Shown: positions 16,632 to 25,651 of the stretch, piece by piece
Layout of the letters: the number at the start of each line of letters is the position of its first letter
Numbering within the stretch: the first letter of the stretch is position 1
DNA from: WTGA01 sp965214055
Lineage (GTDB): Bacteria > Pseudomonadota > Gammaproteobacteria > Arenicellales > Poriferihabitantaceae
Direction: 5' to 3'
Assembly (NCBI GenBank): GCA_965214055.1
Contig: OZ243931.1
Span: 1,550,001 to 1,614,000 of the forward strand
DNA: 64,000 nucleotides
Notes under the pieces: generated by a model
Databases searched by the model: none
What the model was told of the DNA's origin: nothing
Seen by the model: the letters and a program-made list of their open reading frames with translations, nothing else
Made by a program: the position numbers and the translations under genes

Positions 16632-17704
16632 ACCAACCCAATACGCCCTGGAAATTTGTCCCGCACCAGCACCAGGGGCCTCATCAGGAAGTGGCCGATG
16701 ATGCCCACACGCGGTCTCCGGAAAAACACAATGCCTCATTCAAGGCGGAAGGCATTTTAACCTTCATGGGCGCCCCGTATTGTCCGCCGACCCGGGACGC
16801 TGTCCGGGAACACGGGGCGAAAATCTGTTTTCTGGGTGCCCCCTGGGACCAGGGCACCATCGTCCGGACCGGGACATCGAGTGGTCCCCACGGAATTCGC
16901 CAGGCCTCCACGCAGTATTTTCCGTACATGTTTGAATACGATGTGGACCTGATGTCTTTTTTCAATGTCGTCGACTGTGGTGACATTCCCATTGTGCCCG
17001 GGAACAATGCGCTGTCTCAGCAATACATGTGTGATTATGTAACGGAGTGCCTGGAGGGAGGCGCCAAGGTCCTGCTGGTAGGGGGGGACCATTCGGTGCC
17101 CATCCCCGGGGCCCGGGCACTGTCCCGGTATCTTGCCAGAAAGAACCCGGATGGAATGATGGGGTATTTGCATGTGGACTGCCACCTCGATGCCGCCGTG
17201 GACTGGGCGGGTATCGAGATTACCAATGCGTCCGGCCCAACCGAAACGTTCAAGCTCGACAACGTAAGTGGAAAGAACATGGCCCACATGGGGTCCCGAA
17301 ACGGACTGAACCCGAAGGACTGGATGGATTTCTGGGTGGACAACGACATGCCCATCCTTCCCATGTCGGAGGTGGTGGAGCGGGGCATTGAGGCATGTGG
17401 ACGACAGATCCTTGATCGGGCCTGGGATGGCACCGATGCCGTGTACCTTTCCTGGGATACCGACTCCATTGATTGCAGTACCATGCCCGGAACCAGCTGC
17501 CCGGAAAGCTACGGCATCAAGGGCCGGGAAGCCATTGCATTTGCCCGGATTGCGGGAGAATATGGGGTGGATGTTCTCGAACTGGCGGAGCTGTCGCCGA
17601 TATTTGATGTCAGCCAGATCAGCGCAAAGCTTGCCTGCAACCTGCTGTACCACTACCTGGGAAGCCGGGCAGCTACCCTTCGGAGAAACCATGAAACACC
17701 GTAG
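16628..17704 (+). CDS. Ureohydrolase (arginase/agmatinase family), metal site intact
   Basis: A 358-residue arginase-superfamily enzyme with an N-terminal extension of about 55 residues before the fold. All six metal ligands of the binuclear centre are present: His155 in GGDHS, Asp184, His186 and Asp188 in DCHLD, Asp277 and Asp279 in SWDTDS. These hydrolases release urea (or ammonia and urea from guanidine) from guanidino substrates. DCHLD replaces the usual DAHxD and SWDTDS the usual SxDxDxxDP, so it is not a standard agmatinase. It is coupled to hypA by an ATGA overlap and is followed by a degenerate paralogue and a polyamine-type importer. Candidate substrates: guanidine, guanidinoacids, agmatine-like compounds. 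Confidence 0.85.
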   Translation: MNQPNTPWKFVPHQHQGPHQEVADDAHTRSPEKHNASFKAEGILTFMGAPYCPPTRDAVREHGAKICFLGAPWDQGTIVRTGTSSGPHGIRQASTQYFPYMFEYDVDLMSFFNVVDCGDIPIVPGNNALSQQYMCDYVTECLEGGAKVLLVGGDHSVPIPGARALSRYLARKNPDGMMGYLHVDCHLDAAVDWAGIEITNASGPTETFKLDNVSGKNMAHMGSRNGLNPKDWMDFWVDNDMPILPMSEVVERGIEACGRQILDRAWDGTDAVYLSWDTDSIDCSTMPGTSCPESYGIKGREAIAFARIAGEYGVDVLELAELSPIFDVSQISAKLACNLLYHYLGSRAATLRRNHETP

Positions 17705-17761
17705 CCAACCCCCCGAACCGTACCAGTATCCAACTCAATACAGTCGTGCAGGAGTAGTAAA

Positions 17762-18802
17762 ATGAATCCAGCCAAGGCCTTTGCCCACCTGTTTTCCCCA
17801 TTGGGAGGAGATGAAGCGAACAACTATCGTTCTCCCGGGCAGTTATCTTTTTTGAGGGCACCGTACGTCTCACTGGAAAGCGAGGACCTGAAGAATTCCG
17901 ATGCGCCCTACGTATTCATCGGTGTCCCCTTTGATGAAGGCAATGTCGGTAAACCGGGGTCGGAAGACGGACCCAGAGAATTTCGGGTGGCTTCTCTGGA
18001 CTACTTTCCCTACTGGTTTGAGTTCAATGTCGACCTGCACGGGTCTGCCGTGGATGGTGGCGATGTTTCCATGCCCCGGGTCAGTCCAGATGTCGCCCGT
18101 GAACGCATCTATTCGGCGGTCCTTGCCGTCCTGGAAGCCGGGAAGACACCCATCATATGTGGCGGGGACCGGTCTGTTTCCATTCCGGCAACCCGGGCAC
18201 TTTCCGATTTTCTGGGGTCGGAGCGGAAAATGGGGTACCTGCACCTCGGTGCCCATCTGGATATGGCCGACAGCTGGGCCGGAGAAAGTGAAGTGGGTCC
18301 CTGTGCCATGGCGCGAATCACTGAGCTCAGGAACCTGGGCATGGACCATGTCGCCCATCTGGGAGCGCGCAATTCATTCAACCCCAAGGACCATGTCGAC
18401 CTGGCCAGAGCACGGGGGATGCGGTTTTACCCGATGTTTGAAATTCTGGACCGGGGCGTGGATGAGGTGACCCGGGAAGCAGTGGAACGGGTATGGGAGG
18501 GGACCGACGGGCAATACCTGAGTTTCAATTTCAATGTTATGGATTCCTCCGCGGCCCCTGGTGTGACGGCGACGGAATCCGGGGGTCTTGAATCCCGGGA
18601 AATCATGCGTGTCGCCTCCCAGATCAGCGACCGCGGAAAGATCAGTGTGATTGACGTGACAGAGCTTTGCCCCATGTTTGATGTCAGTGGTTCGACATCA
18701 AGAATGGCGGTATGCGTGGTGTTGCGCATCATGGCCGGCATTGCTGCGGTACATGGCCGGACTCTGGACGAGTCCCTGCGGCGCCCCGGCTGGAAATACT
18801 GA
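17762..18802 (+). CDS. Ureohydrolase-family pseudoenzyme, metal ligands lost
   Basis: A 346-residue paralogue of the preceding gene, alignable from FLRAPY to the C-terminus. Four of six metal ligands are substituted: GGDHS becomes GGDRS (Arg137), DAHLD becomes GAHLD (Gly163), and the two aspartates of SxDxD become Asn256 and Asn258 in SFNFN. His165 and Asp167 remain. The frame is intact, the ribosome site AGGAG is good and structural motifs such as GVPFDEG are conserved, so it is a maintained protein rather than a decaying gene. It cannot bind the normal metal pair. Likely roles are a structural or regulatory subunit of the active paralogue or a ligand sensor. Confidence 0.85.
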   Translation: MNPAKAFAHLFSPLGGDEANNYRSPGQLSFLRAPYVSLESEDLKNSDAPYVFIGVPFDEGNVGKPGSEDGPREFRVASLDYFPYWFEFNVDLHGSAVDGGDVSMPRVSPDVARERIYSAVLAVLEAGKTPIICGGDRSVSIPATRALSDFLGSERKMGYLHLGAHLDMADSWAGESEVGPCAMARITELRNLGMDHVAHLGARNSFNPKDHVDLARARGMRFYPMFEILDRGVDEVTREAVERVWEGTDGQYLSFNFNVMDSSAAPGVTATESGGLESREIMRVASQISDRGKISVIDVTELCPMFDVSGSTSRMAVCVVLRIMAGIAAVHGRTLDESLRRPGWKY

Positions 18803-18897
18803 AGATACAGGGATACCAGGATGGAGTTGGAGTGGACAACGTTACGTACGAGTACACAAAGGATGAAGCAATACTGTAATACTATTAGAAGAGGAAA

Positions 18898-19995
18898 ATG
18901 ACGATGAAGAATCAAAAAATCCAGACAAGCCCGGGGATCAGTCGCAGGACTTTCCTTGGATATGCAGCCGGCATTTCTGCAATGGGTGCACTTCCCCCCC
19001 AAATTTCCCATGCCGCGGATGAACTCAACGTGCTGGTGTGGTGCGATCATGCGGATGAAAAGCTGTTGATTCCGTTTCAGGACGCCCACGGCGTTAAGGT
19101 GAATGTCAAGACCTATGAGGGTACCGGTACGGCCCTGTCCATTATCGAACAATCCAATCCGGGAGACTGGGATGTCCTGGTGGTGGATGCACCGGATACA
19201 CCCGTTGTCGCAGGACTGGGGATACTGGAACCGCTGGACGAAAGCCAGCTGCCGCTGGGCGATTTGTTCTCACCCCTGGTCAGTGCTCCGTTCAACCATG
19301 TCGACGGGGTGCGTTATGCGGTACCGGAAAAATTCGGTTACTACGGGGTTGCGTACAACAAGGACAAGGTTGACCCGGCGGATATGCGAACTGCCCAGGT
19401 AATGTGGAATGACAAGTACAAGGGAAGGGTCGCGGTCTATGACTATTATTTTCCGGCAATGCAGCTCATCGCAATTTCCATGGGGACGCGCCCCGATGAC
19501 ATCGGAATGGATGACCTGCCGGCCATTCGCGAAAAGCTGCTGGCCATGAAGCCCAATATCAAGCTTGTGGGGGATATTGTAAGTGTTCAAAATGCACTGG
19601 TGAACGGCGATGTTGACATCATCCTGAACGGTGCGGAATTTTCCGTTTCAGGACTGATGCCGAGCATGCCGGCCCTGGACTGGACCATTTTTGACGAAGG
19701 TGGGTTGATGTGGATTCAGGGGATCGGTGTGTTCAAGGACTCCGGCAACAAGGAGCTTGCCCTGGAGTTCCTGAACTATATCCTGAGTCCCAACGGGCAG
19801 GGCCGGTTGGCGACCTCTGAATGCTACTGGGCAATGCCGGCAAACAGCCAGGCGGTTCTCAATGACGATGAAAGAAAGATATTGCGTTGGGACCAACAGC
19901 CCGCGTTTCTGGATCGGTCGGTCCCTTCCACCATTAGCCAGCCGGATGTGGATGCAGCGATGCTTGATATCTGGACTGAATTTCTTCAAAGCTGA
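18898..19995 (+). CDS. Spermidine/putrescine-type ABC substrate-binding protein, Tat-exported
   Basis: A 365-residue PotD-like periplasmic binding protein. The N-terminus has a twin-arginine signal (SRRTFLGYAAG) and a hydrophobic stretch cleaved near SHA-AD. The mature part starts ELNVLVWCDHAD and has the type 2 periplasmic-binding fold with EKFGYYGVAYNKDKVD at the hinge. The family binds polyamines or other cationic small compounds. It follows the pseudoenzyme by 95 bp and precedes two permeases and the ATPase, so its ligand is probably the ureohydrolase substrate. Confidence 0.85.
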   Translation: MTMKNQKIQTSPGISRRTFLGYAAGISAMGALPPQISHAADELNVLVWCDHADEKLLIPFQDAHGVKVNVKTYEGTGTALSIIEQSNPGDWDVLVVDAPDTPVVAGLGILEPLDESQLPLGDLFSPLVSAPFNHVDGVRYAVPEKFGYYGVAYNKDKVDPADMRTAQVMWNDKYKGRVAVYDYYFPAMQLIAISMGTRPDDIGMDDLPAIREKLLAMKPNIKLVGDIVSVQNALVNGDVDIILNGAEFSVSGLMPSMPALDWTIFDEGGLMWIQGIGVFKDSGNKELALEFLNYILSPNGQGRLATSECYWAMPANSQAVLNDDERKILRWDQQPAFLDRSVPSTISQPDVDAAMLDIWTEFLQS

Positions 19996-20078
19996 TTGGG
20001 CTAAGGACCCCCCGGGTACGGCTGCTTTTTTTCCGAGATGGCCGTATCCCGGACTGGCGGGGGTAACACCGTTTTCAG

Positions 20079-20954
20079 TTGATGTCCGCACGAAAAGGCA
20101 GTTTGAGAAAGCCGGCAAGGTTTGAATTCACACGGTGGGCCATCCACCCGGCCTTGCTGTTTACACTGGTATTGTTCGTGTTGCCGCTGGCGATCATGGT
20201 AGTGGTCAGTTTCTGGCAACGGGTATACGGCAGGTTGTCGGCGACATGGTCAACGGCCAACTACAGCAAATTTTTCGGTACGGATTACCTGCTGGACACG
20301 TTGTTCAATTCCATCGAGGTGACCGTGGTCACCACCCTCATCAGTATTCTTCTGGCCTATCCCCTGGCGTATATTCTCGCCTACAGAGTATCTCCCCGGT
20401 GGCAAAAGCTGATTCTTATTTTCGCGGTTTTGCCATTCTGGACGGCTTATGTGGTCCGGTCCTATTCCTGGTTGCTGGTCATCTCCGAGAATGGCATTGT
20501 GAACTTCATCCTCACCAACCTGGGGTTGATTGACCAGCCCCTGCAAATGGCGTACACGCGGGGGGCGACCATCCTGGGTTTTGTGCACTTCTTCACCATG
20601 CTCCTGACCCTCACCATTTATGCCAATCTGGTACAGATCAAACCGTCCTACCGGAAAGCTGCAGAGGACCTCGGGGCCAGCCGCATACAGGTGTTTTTTC
20701 GGATTACCCTGCCCCTGAGCATTCCAGGTGTGGCGGTGGGGGCCTTTATCACGTTCGTCATCGCCATCGGCGATTTTATTACCCCTCAAATTCTGGGTGG
20801 CAGTACGGAAGTGCTGGTGCCCCAGGCGATCATGCTGCAGGTGTCCCGGGCGGCAAATTTTCCGATGGCCTCGGTAATGAGCATTACGCTGATGCTGGTC
20901 ATTGTGATTGTGTACATCCTGACCGCAAAGCACCTGAAAATGGAACGGGTGTAG
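20079..20954 (+). CDS. Spermidine/putrescine-type ABC permease (PotB-like)
   Basis: A 291-residue inner-membrane permease with six predicted membrane spans; the first is ALLFTLVLFVLPLAIMVVVSF. The EAA loop contacting the ATPase is seen in AAEDLGASRIQVFFRITLPLSIPG. It lies between the binding protein and PotC-like permease (4-bp gap) and forms a heterodimeric channel with the latter. Confidence 0.88.
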   Translation: MMSARKGSLRKPARFEFTRWAIHPALLFTLVLFVLPLAIMVVVSFWQRVYGRLSATWSTANYSKFFGTDYLLDTLFNSIEVTVVTTLISILLAYPLAYILAYRVSPRWQKLILIFAVLPFWTAYVVRSYSWLLVISENGIVNFILTNLGLIDQPLQMAYTRGATILGFVHFFTMLLTLTIYANLVQIKPSYRKAAEDLGASRIQVFFRITLPLSIPGVAVGAFITFVIAIGDFITPQILGGSTEVLVPQAIMLQVSRAANFPMASVMSITLMLVIVIVYILTAKHLKMERV

Positions 20955-20958
20955 TGCA

Positions 20959-21747
20959 ATGAACTGGCTGCGAAATTTTCCCTCCATCGCCTACCTGGTG
21001 ATTGCCCTGTCCTTTATTTATCTGCCGGTGGTTGTGCTGGTTCTGTTTTCCTTTCAGGACGGGACCCTGCCCGTGTTTCCGTTTAAGGGGCCCAGTCTGC
21101 AGTGGTACGAAAAAATGTTTGCCAACCCGCGACTGGTCGAATCGTTGCTCAATTCCGTGTTGGTCGCGGTTCTTTCTTCCCTGGTCACGACGCTGTTGGG
21201 GTTTCTCGCCGCCTATGGAATGGCAAGACGTACGCCACGGTTCGCCGGTGGTATCCGGTTCCTGCTGATGGCACCATTGACCGTTTCCTACCTGATCATC
21301 GGGATGGGCCTGCTGATTACCCTGAATCTCATTGGCATTCCGAAGTCCCTGTTTGCGGTGGGGCTGGGTCACGTTATCATCAACCTTCCCCTTTGTTTTG
21401 CGGTCATCTATTCCCAGTTTGGGGATCACCTGCGTAACATTGAATGGGCCGCCAGGGATTTGGGAGCCAATGATACCCAAACCCTGCTGCGCATCATCGC
21501 TCCCATCATGAAGCCCTCTTTGTTGGCCTCCTTTTGCCTGTCGGTGACCCTGTCCTGGGATGAATTCATTATTGCATTTCTGCTGAGCCGGTTTGATGTC
21601 ACCCTGCCCGTGATCATTTTCGAAATGCTTCGTGCAGGACTGACCCCGGAAGTGAACGCTGCCGGTACCATGGTTTTTCTGATCTCCATGTTGACCATCG
21701 GCATCGGCACAATTTTCATGTTTGTGGTTGCAAGGGAGAAAAAATGA
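20959..21747 (+). CDS. Spermidine/putrescine-type ABC permease (PotC-like)
   Basis: A 262-residue permease with about six membrane spans. The EAA loop is AARDLGANDTQTLLRIIAPIMKPS and a typical PotC C-terminal element is SWDEFIIAFLLSRFDVTLPV. Its stop overlaps the ATPase start by 4 nt (ATGA), so subunit amounts are coupled. Confidence 0.88.
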   Translation: MNWLRNFPSIAYLVIALSFIYLPVVVLVLFSFQDGTLPVFPFKGPSLQWYEKMFANPRLVESLLNSVLVAVLSSLVTTLLGFLAAYGMARRTPRFAGGIRFLLMAPLTVSYLIIGMGLLITLNLIGIPKSLFAVGLGHVIINLPLCFAVIYSQFGDHLRNIEWAARDLGANDTQTLLRIIAPIMKPSLLASFCLSVTLSWDEFIIAFLLSRFDVTLPVIIFEMLRAGLTPEVNAAGTMVFLISMLTIGIGTIFMFVVAREKK

Positions 21748-22817
21748 CCGAATCCATTGTCGAGCTGGACCATGTGAGTAAAACCTATGGCGCGGTAATC
21801 GCCGTAGACAACGTCAGTTTGAGCATCTCTCCCGGAGAGTTTGTCGTATTGCTTGGTCCGTCAGGCAGCGGCAAAACCACGATACTTTCAATGATCGGCG
21901 GGTTTACGATCCCTTCTTCCGGCACGGTCACCATCAATGGCCAGGATATGTCGGATACCCCCCCGGCAATACGGCCCACCGTCACCGTATTTCAGGATTA
22001 CGCACTGTTCCCGCATATGACCGTTTCTGACAATGTGGGATTTGGTCTGAAGATGCGGAAACTTCCCAAAGACATCCAGCAACAGCGCACCGAGCAGTCA
22101 CTCGCCACCGTCGGCCTTGCCGGCTTTGGGGACCGGGGAATTCATCAGCTCTCCGGAGGACAGCGCCAGCGGGTGGCCCTGGCCAGGGCCATCGCTGTGG
22201 AGCCGACGGTCCTGCTGCTGGATGAACCACTGGGTGCCCTGGATTTGAAGATTCGGCACCAGATGCAGGAGGAACTGGTTCTTTTGCAAAAAAATCTTGG
22301 GGTCACATTTGTGCATGTTACCCATGACCAGGAAGAAGCCATGGCCATTGCAGACAATATCGCCCTGATCAATGAGGGAAAAATCGAGGATTATGGTCCA
22401 CCGGACCGGATATACCTGCACCCGGCAACCCTGTTTACCGCCCGGTTCATGGGGGAAAGCAACATTTTTGAAGGGACGGTGGAATCTTGCCAGGACGGCA
22501 CCGTGACGGTGCAGACCCGCATGGGTAAAATGGTGGTTTCCGGGGAAAGCACCCCGGGCACTTCGGTGTATGTATCCCTGAGGCCTGAGCAGATACATCC
22601 CGGGACGGAATCGGGCGATGATAGGATTGATCTGGGTGAAGTGCGGGTTTGTGAGGTGACTTTCCAGGGAACACACCGGCTGTGCCGGGCGGTGAACGTG
22701 GCAGACCGTTCCGAAAAACCGATTTTGTTTCAACTTCCAGCGGAGCAATCGCCTCGGACCGGGGATACCATGCGCTTGCAGGCAAAAAGGCACCAAGCGG
22801 TTTTGCTGAAAAAATAA
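21744..22817 (+). CDS. Spermidine/putrescine-type ABC ATP-binding protein (PotA-like)
   Basis: A 357-residue ATPase. Walker A GPSGSGKTT, Q-loop VFQDYALFPHMTV, signature LSGGQRQR, Walker B VLLLDEPLGALD and switch His in HVTHDQEEAMAIA are all intact. The C-terminal 110 residues form the TOBE regulatory domain typical of PotA/MalK-type importers (VSLRPEQIH). It energises uptake of the substrate bound by the Tat-exported binding protein. Confidence 0.9.
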   Translation: MTESIVELDHVSKTYGAVIAVDNVSLSISPGEFVVLLGPSGSGKTTILSMIGGFTIPSSGTVTINGQDMSDTPPAIRPTVTVFQDYALFPHMTVSDNVGFGLKMRKLPKDIQQQRTEQSLATVGLAGFGDRGIHQLSGGQRQRVALARAIAVEPTVLLLDEPLGALDLKIRHQMQEELVLLQKNLGVTFVHVTHDQEEAMAIADNIALINEGKIEDYGPPDRIYLHPATLFTARFMGESNIFEGTVESCQDGTVTVQTRMGKMVVSGESTPGTSVYVSLRPEQIHPGTESGDDRIDLGEVRVCEVTFQGTHRLCRAVNVADRSEKPILFQLPAEQSPRTGDTMRLQAKRHQAVLLKK

Positions 22818-22837
22818 CCTGTGTAAATTGTCGGGCA

Positions 22838-23467
22838 ATGGCCGGAAGAAAACCAAAGAAACAAAGCACAAAAGGCCAGGAATGCGCCAACCATTTAATG
22901 AGGGTTGCGGTGGACCTGTTTGCAGAAAGGGATTATGCCTCCGTAACGATTCATGATATTACGGCCCGTGCAGGGGTCACCCATTCCCTGGTGTACTACC
23001 ATTTCAAGAACAAGGAAGAATTGTTCAACAAGGCAGTGATCCATTTGATCGACAACAATATCCGGCGATTCCAGCAGAATCTGGATCGACACGACCATCC
23101 CGTGGATTTGCTCGAAGACTGGTTTGAATACAATATCAGGCATGCCGATGTGCTGAAAAAACTGGTAAAGATCATGTTTGACTGCTCATTGTCCCAGAGT
23201 GAGCTGCCATCGGCCAGCCGGGTGATTAAGCATTTTTACGATGAGGAGCACAAAATCCTGTCAAGAAACATCGCCCAGGGGATTTCCATGAATATTTTCA
23301 GGGAAGTGGACCCGGTGGCCACGGCTTCGTTGGTCTCCACCCACATCGACGGCATATTCTATGGTGTCTGGACCCAGCCGGATTTCAACATGCAGGAGTC
23401 CATGGACCACATGAAATCCGTATTGTGGTCCATCCTCAAGGTTGAAGAGGGTTCGCAAGAGGGTTAA
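22838..23467 (+). CDS. TetR-family transcriptional regulator
   Basis: A 209-residue TetR-type repressor. The DNA-binding domain is at residues 10-65 (RVAVDLFAERDYASVTIHDITARAGVTHSLVYYHFKNKEELF), followed by a helical ligand-binding domain. The start at 22838 gives the normal family length; the frame extends upstream into potA without support. It is the last gene of the hypA/ureohydrolase/Pot operon, 20 bp behind the ATPase, and most simply senses the imported compound and controls the operon. Its stop overlaps the convergent DMT gene by 4 nt. Confidence 0.85.
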   Translation: MAGRKPKKQSTKGQECANHLMRVAVDLFAERDYASVTIHDITARAGVTHSLVYYHFKNKEELFNKAVIHLIDNNIRRFQQNLDRHDHPVDLLEDWFEYNIRHADVLKKLVKIMFDCSLSQSELPSASRVIKHFYDEEHKILSRNIAQGISMNIFREVDPVATASLVSTHIDGIFYGVWTQPDFNMQESMDHMKSVLWSILKVEEGSQEG

Positions 23468-24384
23468 TACCGCGATTCGGTTTTTTTGCGTATCCACTGA
23501 AACAGGGGTTCGGCAACACCGGCCAGGGTGATCAGTAAAACGCCGGCAATTTCCCGGGTACCAAAGGGTTCATCTGCAAGCAGGGCGGCGGTGACGGTGC
23601 CGACGCTGATCTCTGTCATGAACAGCAGTCCCACGATTCCCGGGTTAAGCTGGGAGGGCGCATACAGGGTGACGAACGCGCCGGGAATGATGATGAACAG
23701 GGCAAAAGGCACCAGCCAGACCAGTGTGTCAGTCAGGTGCGCCCATTGTGGTGGGGACAGCACGCCGGACCGGGACGCAACCAGGGCGAAAACAATCGAG
23801 CAGACGGTCGCCCAGAACAGGAAGGTCACGGTGTAATTGACGGTGTCCTGCTTGTCCGTAAGTATCGCCAGGGCCGCCCCCGCCCAGATGAACCCACCTG
23901 CCAGCGCGAGCCAGTCACCGGCCCGGGACGGGATGGGGATCCCCTCGTCAATGCCGCAAATCGCAAGCAATCCGCCAATGCCGAGCAGGATTGAAAGCCA
24001 GCGTATGGGGGTAATTCTTTCCCCGATAAAGATCCGGGCAAGGAAAAATCCCCAGACCGGCATCAGGTAGTAAAACACCAGGGCACGAATGACTTCGGTA
24101 TACAGAAAGGCTCCGGTGTAACAGACATAGGCCAGCCCGGTGATGCAGGCAATGGCATGCATGCGTTTTCGTCCGGGAACCAGTTGGGACCATTCCTTCA
24201 GGATATACGGGACAAGCAACACCAGGGAAACCAGGTTGAACAGGAAGACGGCCCACATGCCGGGAAACCCGGTCTCATCCATGTAGCGCAGGGGTATCCA
24301 GTAGATTCCCATGACGATGCCCGAGAAAATCCCCGCCAGTTTCGCCCAGCCCTGGCTGCTGAAAGTGTCAAGTAATGGGTGCAA
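23464..24384 (-). CDS. EamA/DMT-family transporter
   Basis: A 306-residue drug/metabolite-type membrane protein with about ten hydrophobic segments arranged as two EamA repeats; the second ends VGLLFMTEISVGTVTAALLADEPFGTREIAGVLLI, a motif typical of the family. Such proteins export amino acids or other metabolites. It is convergent with the tetR gene and not obviously part of its operon. Confidence 0.85.
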   Translation of the reverse strand: MHPLLDTFSSQGWAKLAGIFSGIVMGIYWIPLRYMDETGFPGMWAVFLFNLVSLVLLVPYILKEWSQLVPGRKRMHAIACITGLAYVCYTGAFLYTEVIRALVFYYLMPVWGFFLARIFIGERITPIRWLSILLGIGGLLAICGIDEGIPIPSRAGDWLALAGGFIWAGAALAILTDKQDTVNYTVTFLFWATVCSIVFALVASRSGVLSPPQWAHLTDTLVWLVPFALFIIIPGAFVTLYAPSQLNPGIVGLLFMTEISVGTVTAALLADEPFGTREIAGVLLITLAGVAEPLFQWIRKKTESRY

Positions 24385-24540
24385 GGAGGTCGGTGCCGTT
24401 GCGGTGTGTTACATGGTGTCCGTTTCCCGACTGGGGCCCTGTTCCGGGATTTTCCGTAAAATACCGGGGTATGACTTCACCCGGGATACCCTGCATCCGC
24501 GGGCGGCGGTCCAGGCCGTTCTGGCAACGGGAAGGAAAAA

Positions 24541-25548
24541 TCAGGTCAGGTACCCTTGAATCTGGTCATACAGGGTTTGAGGAATGGTGACCCCGTCGGT
24601 GGCGCTTGTCTGGCGATTTTTCACTCTCCGGTCTCCGGGAAGCCGGGTGCCCGGCTGTGCAAGCAGGGCAGTGAACAACCGGTCAGCGTGTTTATACGGG
24701 TCCTGGCTGCTGCCAAACATTTTGGGGTCAATGGCGATGATCAGTTCACCTCCCCGGGGAGGACCGCCATCCTTGTTGTCGGTGGCCGCGGCCTCAAAGC
24801 TGCACTGCTCGCCGATAAGCGGGCCCACCAGCAATTCAATCATGAGGGCGATGGATGCCCCCTTGTACCCGCCGAAGGGCAGCAGGCAGCCCTCGAGAAC
24901 GGCCTGGGGGTCGGTGGTGGGATTCCCTTCCTTGTCGATGCCGACCCCCGGGGGCAGTTCCCGGCCTTCCCGTGCGGCGATCATGACCTCCCCCCGGGCC
25001 TGGGTTGCGGTGGCCTGATCCCAGACCATGGGCGGACGGCCTGGTCGTGGCCAGCCGAAGGCCATGGGGTTGGTCCCATAGAACGGGCGGGTGCCACCGG
25101 CCGGGGCCACCGAAGGGGTATAGGCGGTAAAGGCCATGGCACACAGCCCCCGTTCGGTGAGTGATTCGATTTCGACCCACAGTGCGGCGAAATGGTGGAC
25201 CCTGATCATTGCCGCGGCAGCAATCCCGTTTTCACTGGCGCACCGGGCCAGGGGGTCCCGGGCCGTCTGGAGTGCCAGGGGTGCATAGCCGGAGTCGCCG
25301 TCAACCCGGATCACCCCGGGGGAGAGCCTTTCCACCCTCGGGTGTGCATGACCATTCACTTTCCCGCTTTTGAGTGAGGCGATATAACCCGGCAGTCGAA
25401 ACAGGCCGTGGGAATGACACAGGTCCCGTTCTGCGGCGGTGATGGTATCCGCCACCGCGGAGGCATTGTCGTCGTTGCAGCCATTGGCCTTCAGGGCCTG
25501 GTAAGCCAGCTGGCGGACTTCATCCAGGTTCAGCGTAACATTACTCAT
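24541..25548 (-). CDS. Ldh-family (malate/lactate/ureidoglycolate-type) oxidoreductase
   Basis: A 335-residue NAD(P)-dependent oxidoreductase of the YlbC/AllD/DpkA family. The catalytic histidine is in DLCHSHGLFRLPGY, with PAGGTRPFYGTNPMAFGWPRP and LPFGGYKGASIALMIELL as nucleotide- and dimer-contact regions. Family activities include malate, lactate and ureidoglycolate dehydrogenation and reduction of delta1-piperideine-2-carboxylate. It is divergent (103 bp) from a semialdehyde dehydrogenase-type gene, and the pair may share a promoter region for an amino-acid degradation route. Confidence 0.83.
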   Translation of the reverse strand: MSNVTLNLDEVRQLAYQALKANGCNDDNASAVADTITAAERDLCHSHGLFRLPGYIASLKSGKVNGHAHPRVERLSPGVIRVDGDSGYAPLALQTARDPLARCASENGIAAAAMIRVHHFAALWVEIESLTERGLCAMAFTAYTPSVAPAGGTRPFYGTNPMAFGWPRPGRPPMVWDQATATQARGEVMIAAREGRELPPGVGIDKEGNPTTDPQAVLEGCLLPFGGYKGASIALMIELLVGPLIGEQCSFEAAATDNKDGGPPRGGELIIAIDPKMFGSSQDPYKHADRLFTALLAQPGTRLPGDRRVKNRQTSATDGVTIPQTLYDQIQGYLT

Positions 25549-25651
25549 TTATTTTTTGTCCAATTGTGATAATTTAGGGGATTGTGGTCGGCATGTTCAG
25601 GCGAATGCCGAAGTCAAGGGACAATCATACTAAAACCAAGCCAATATAGAC

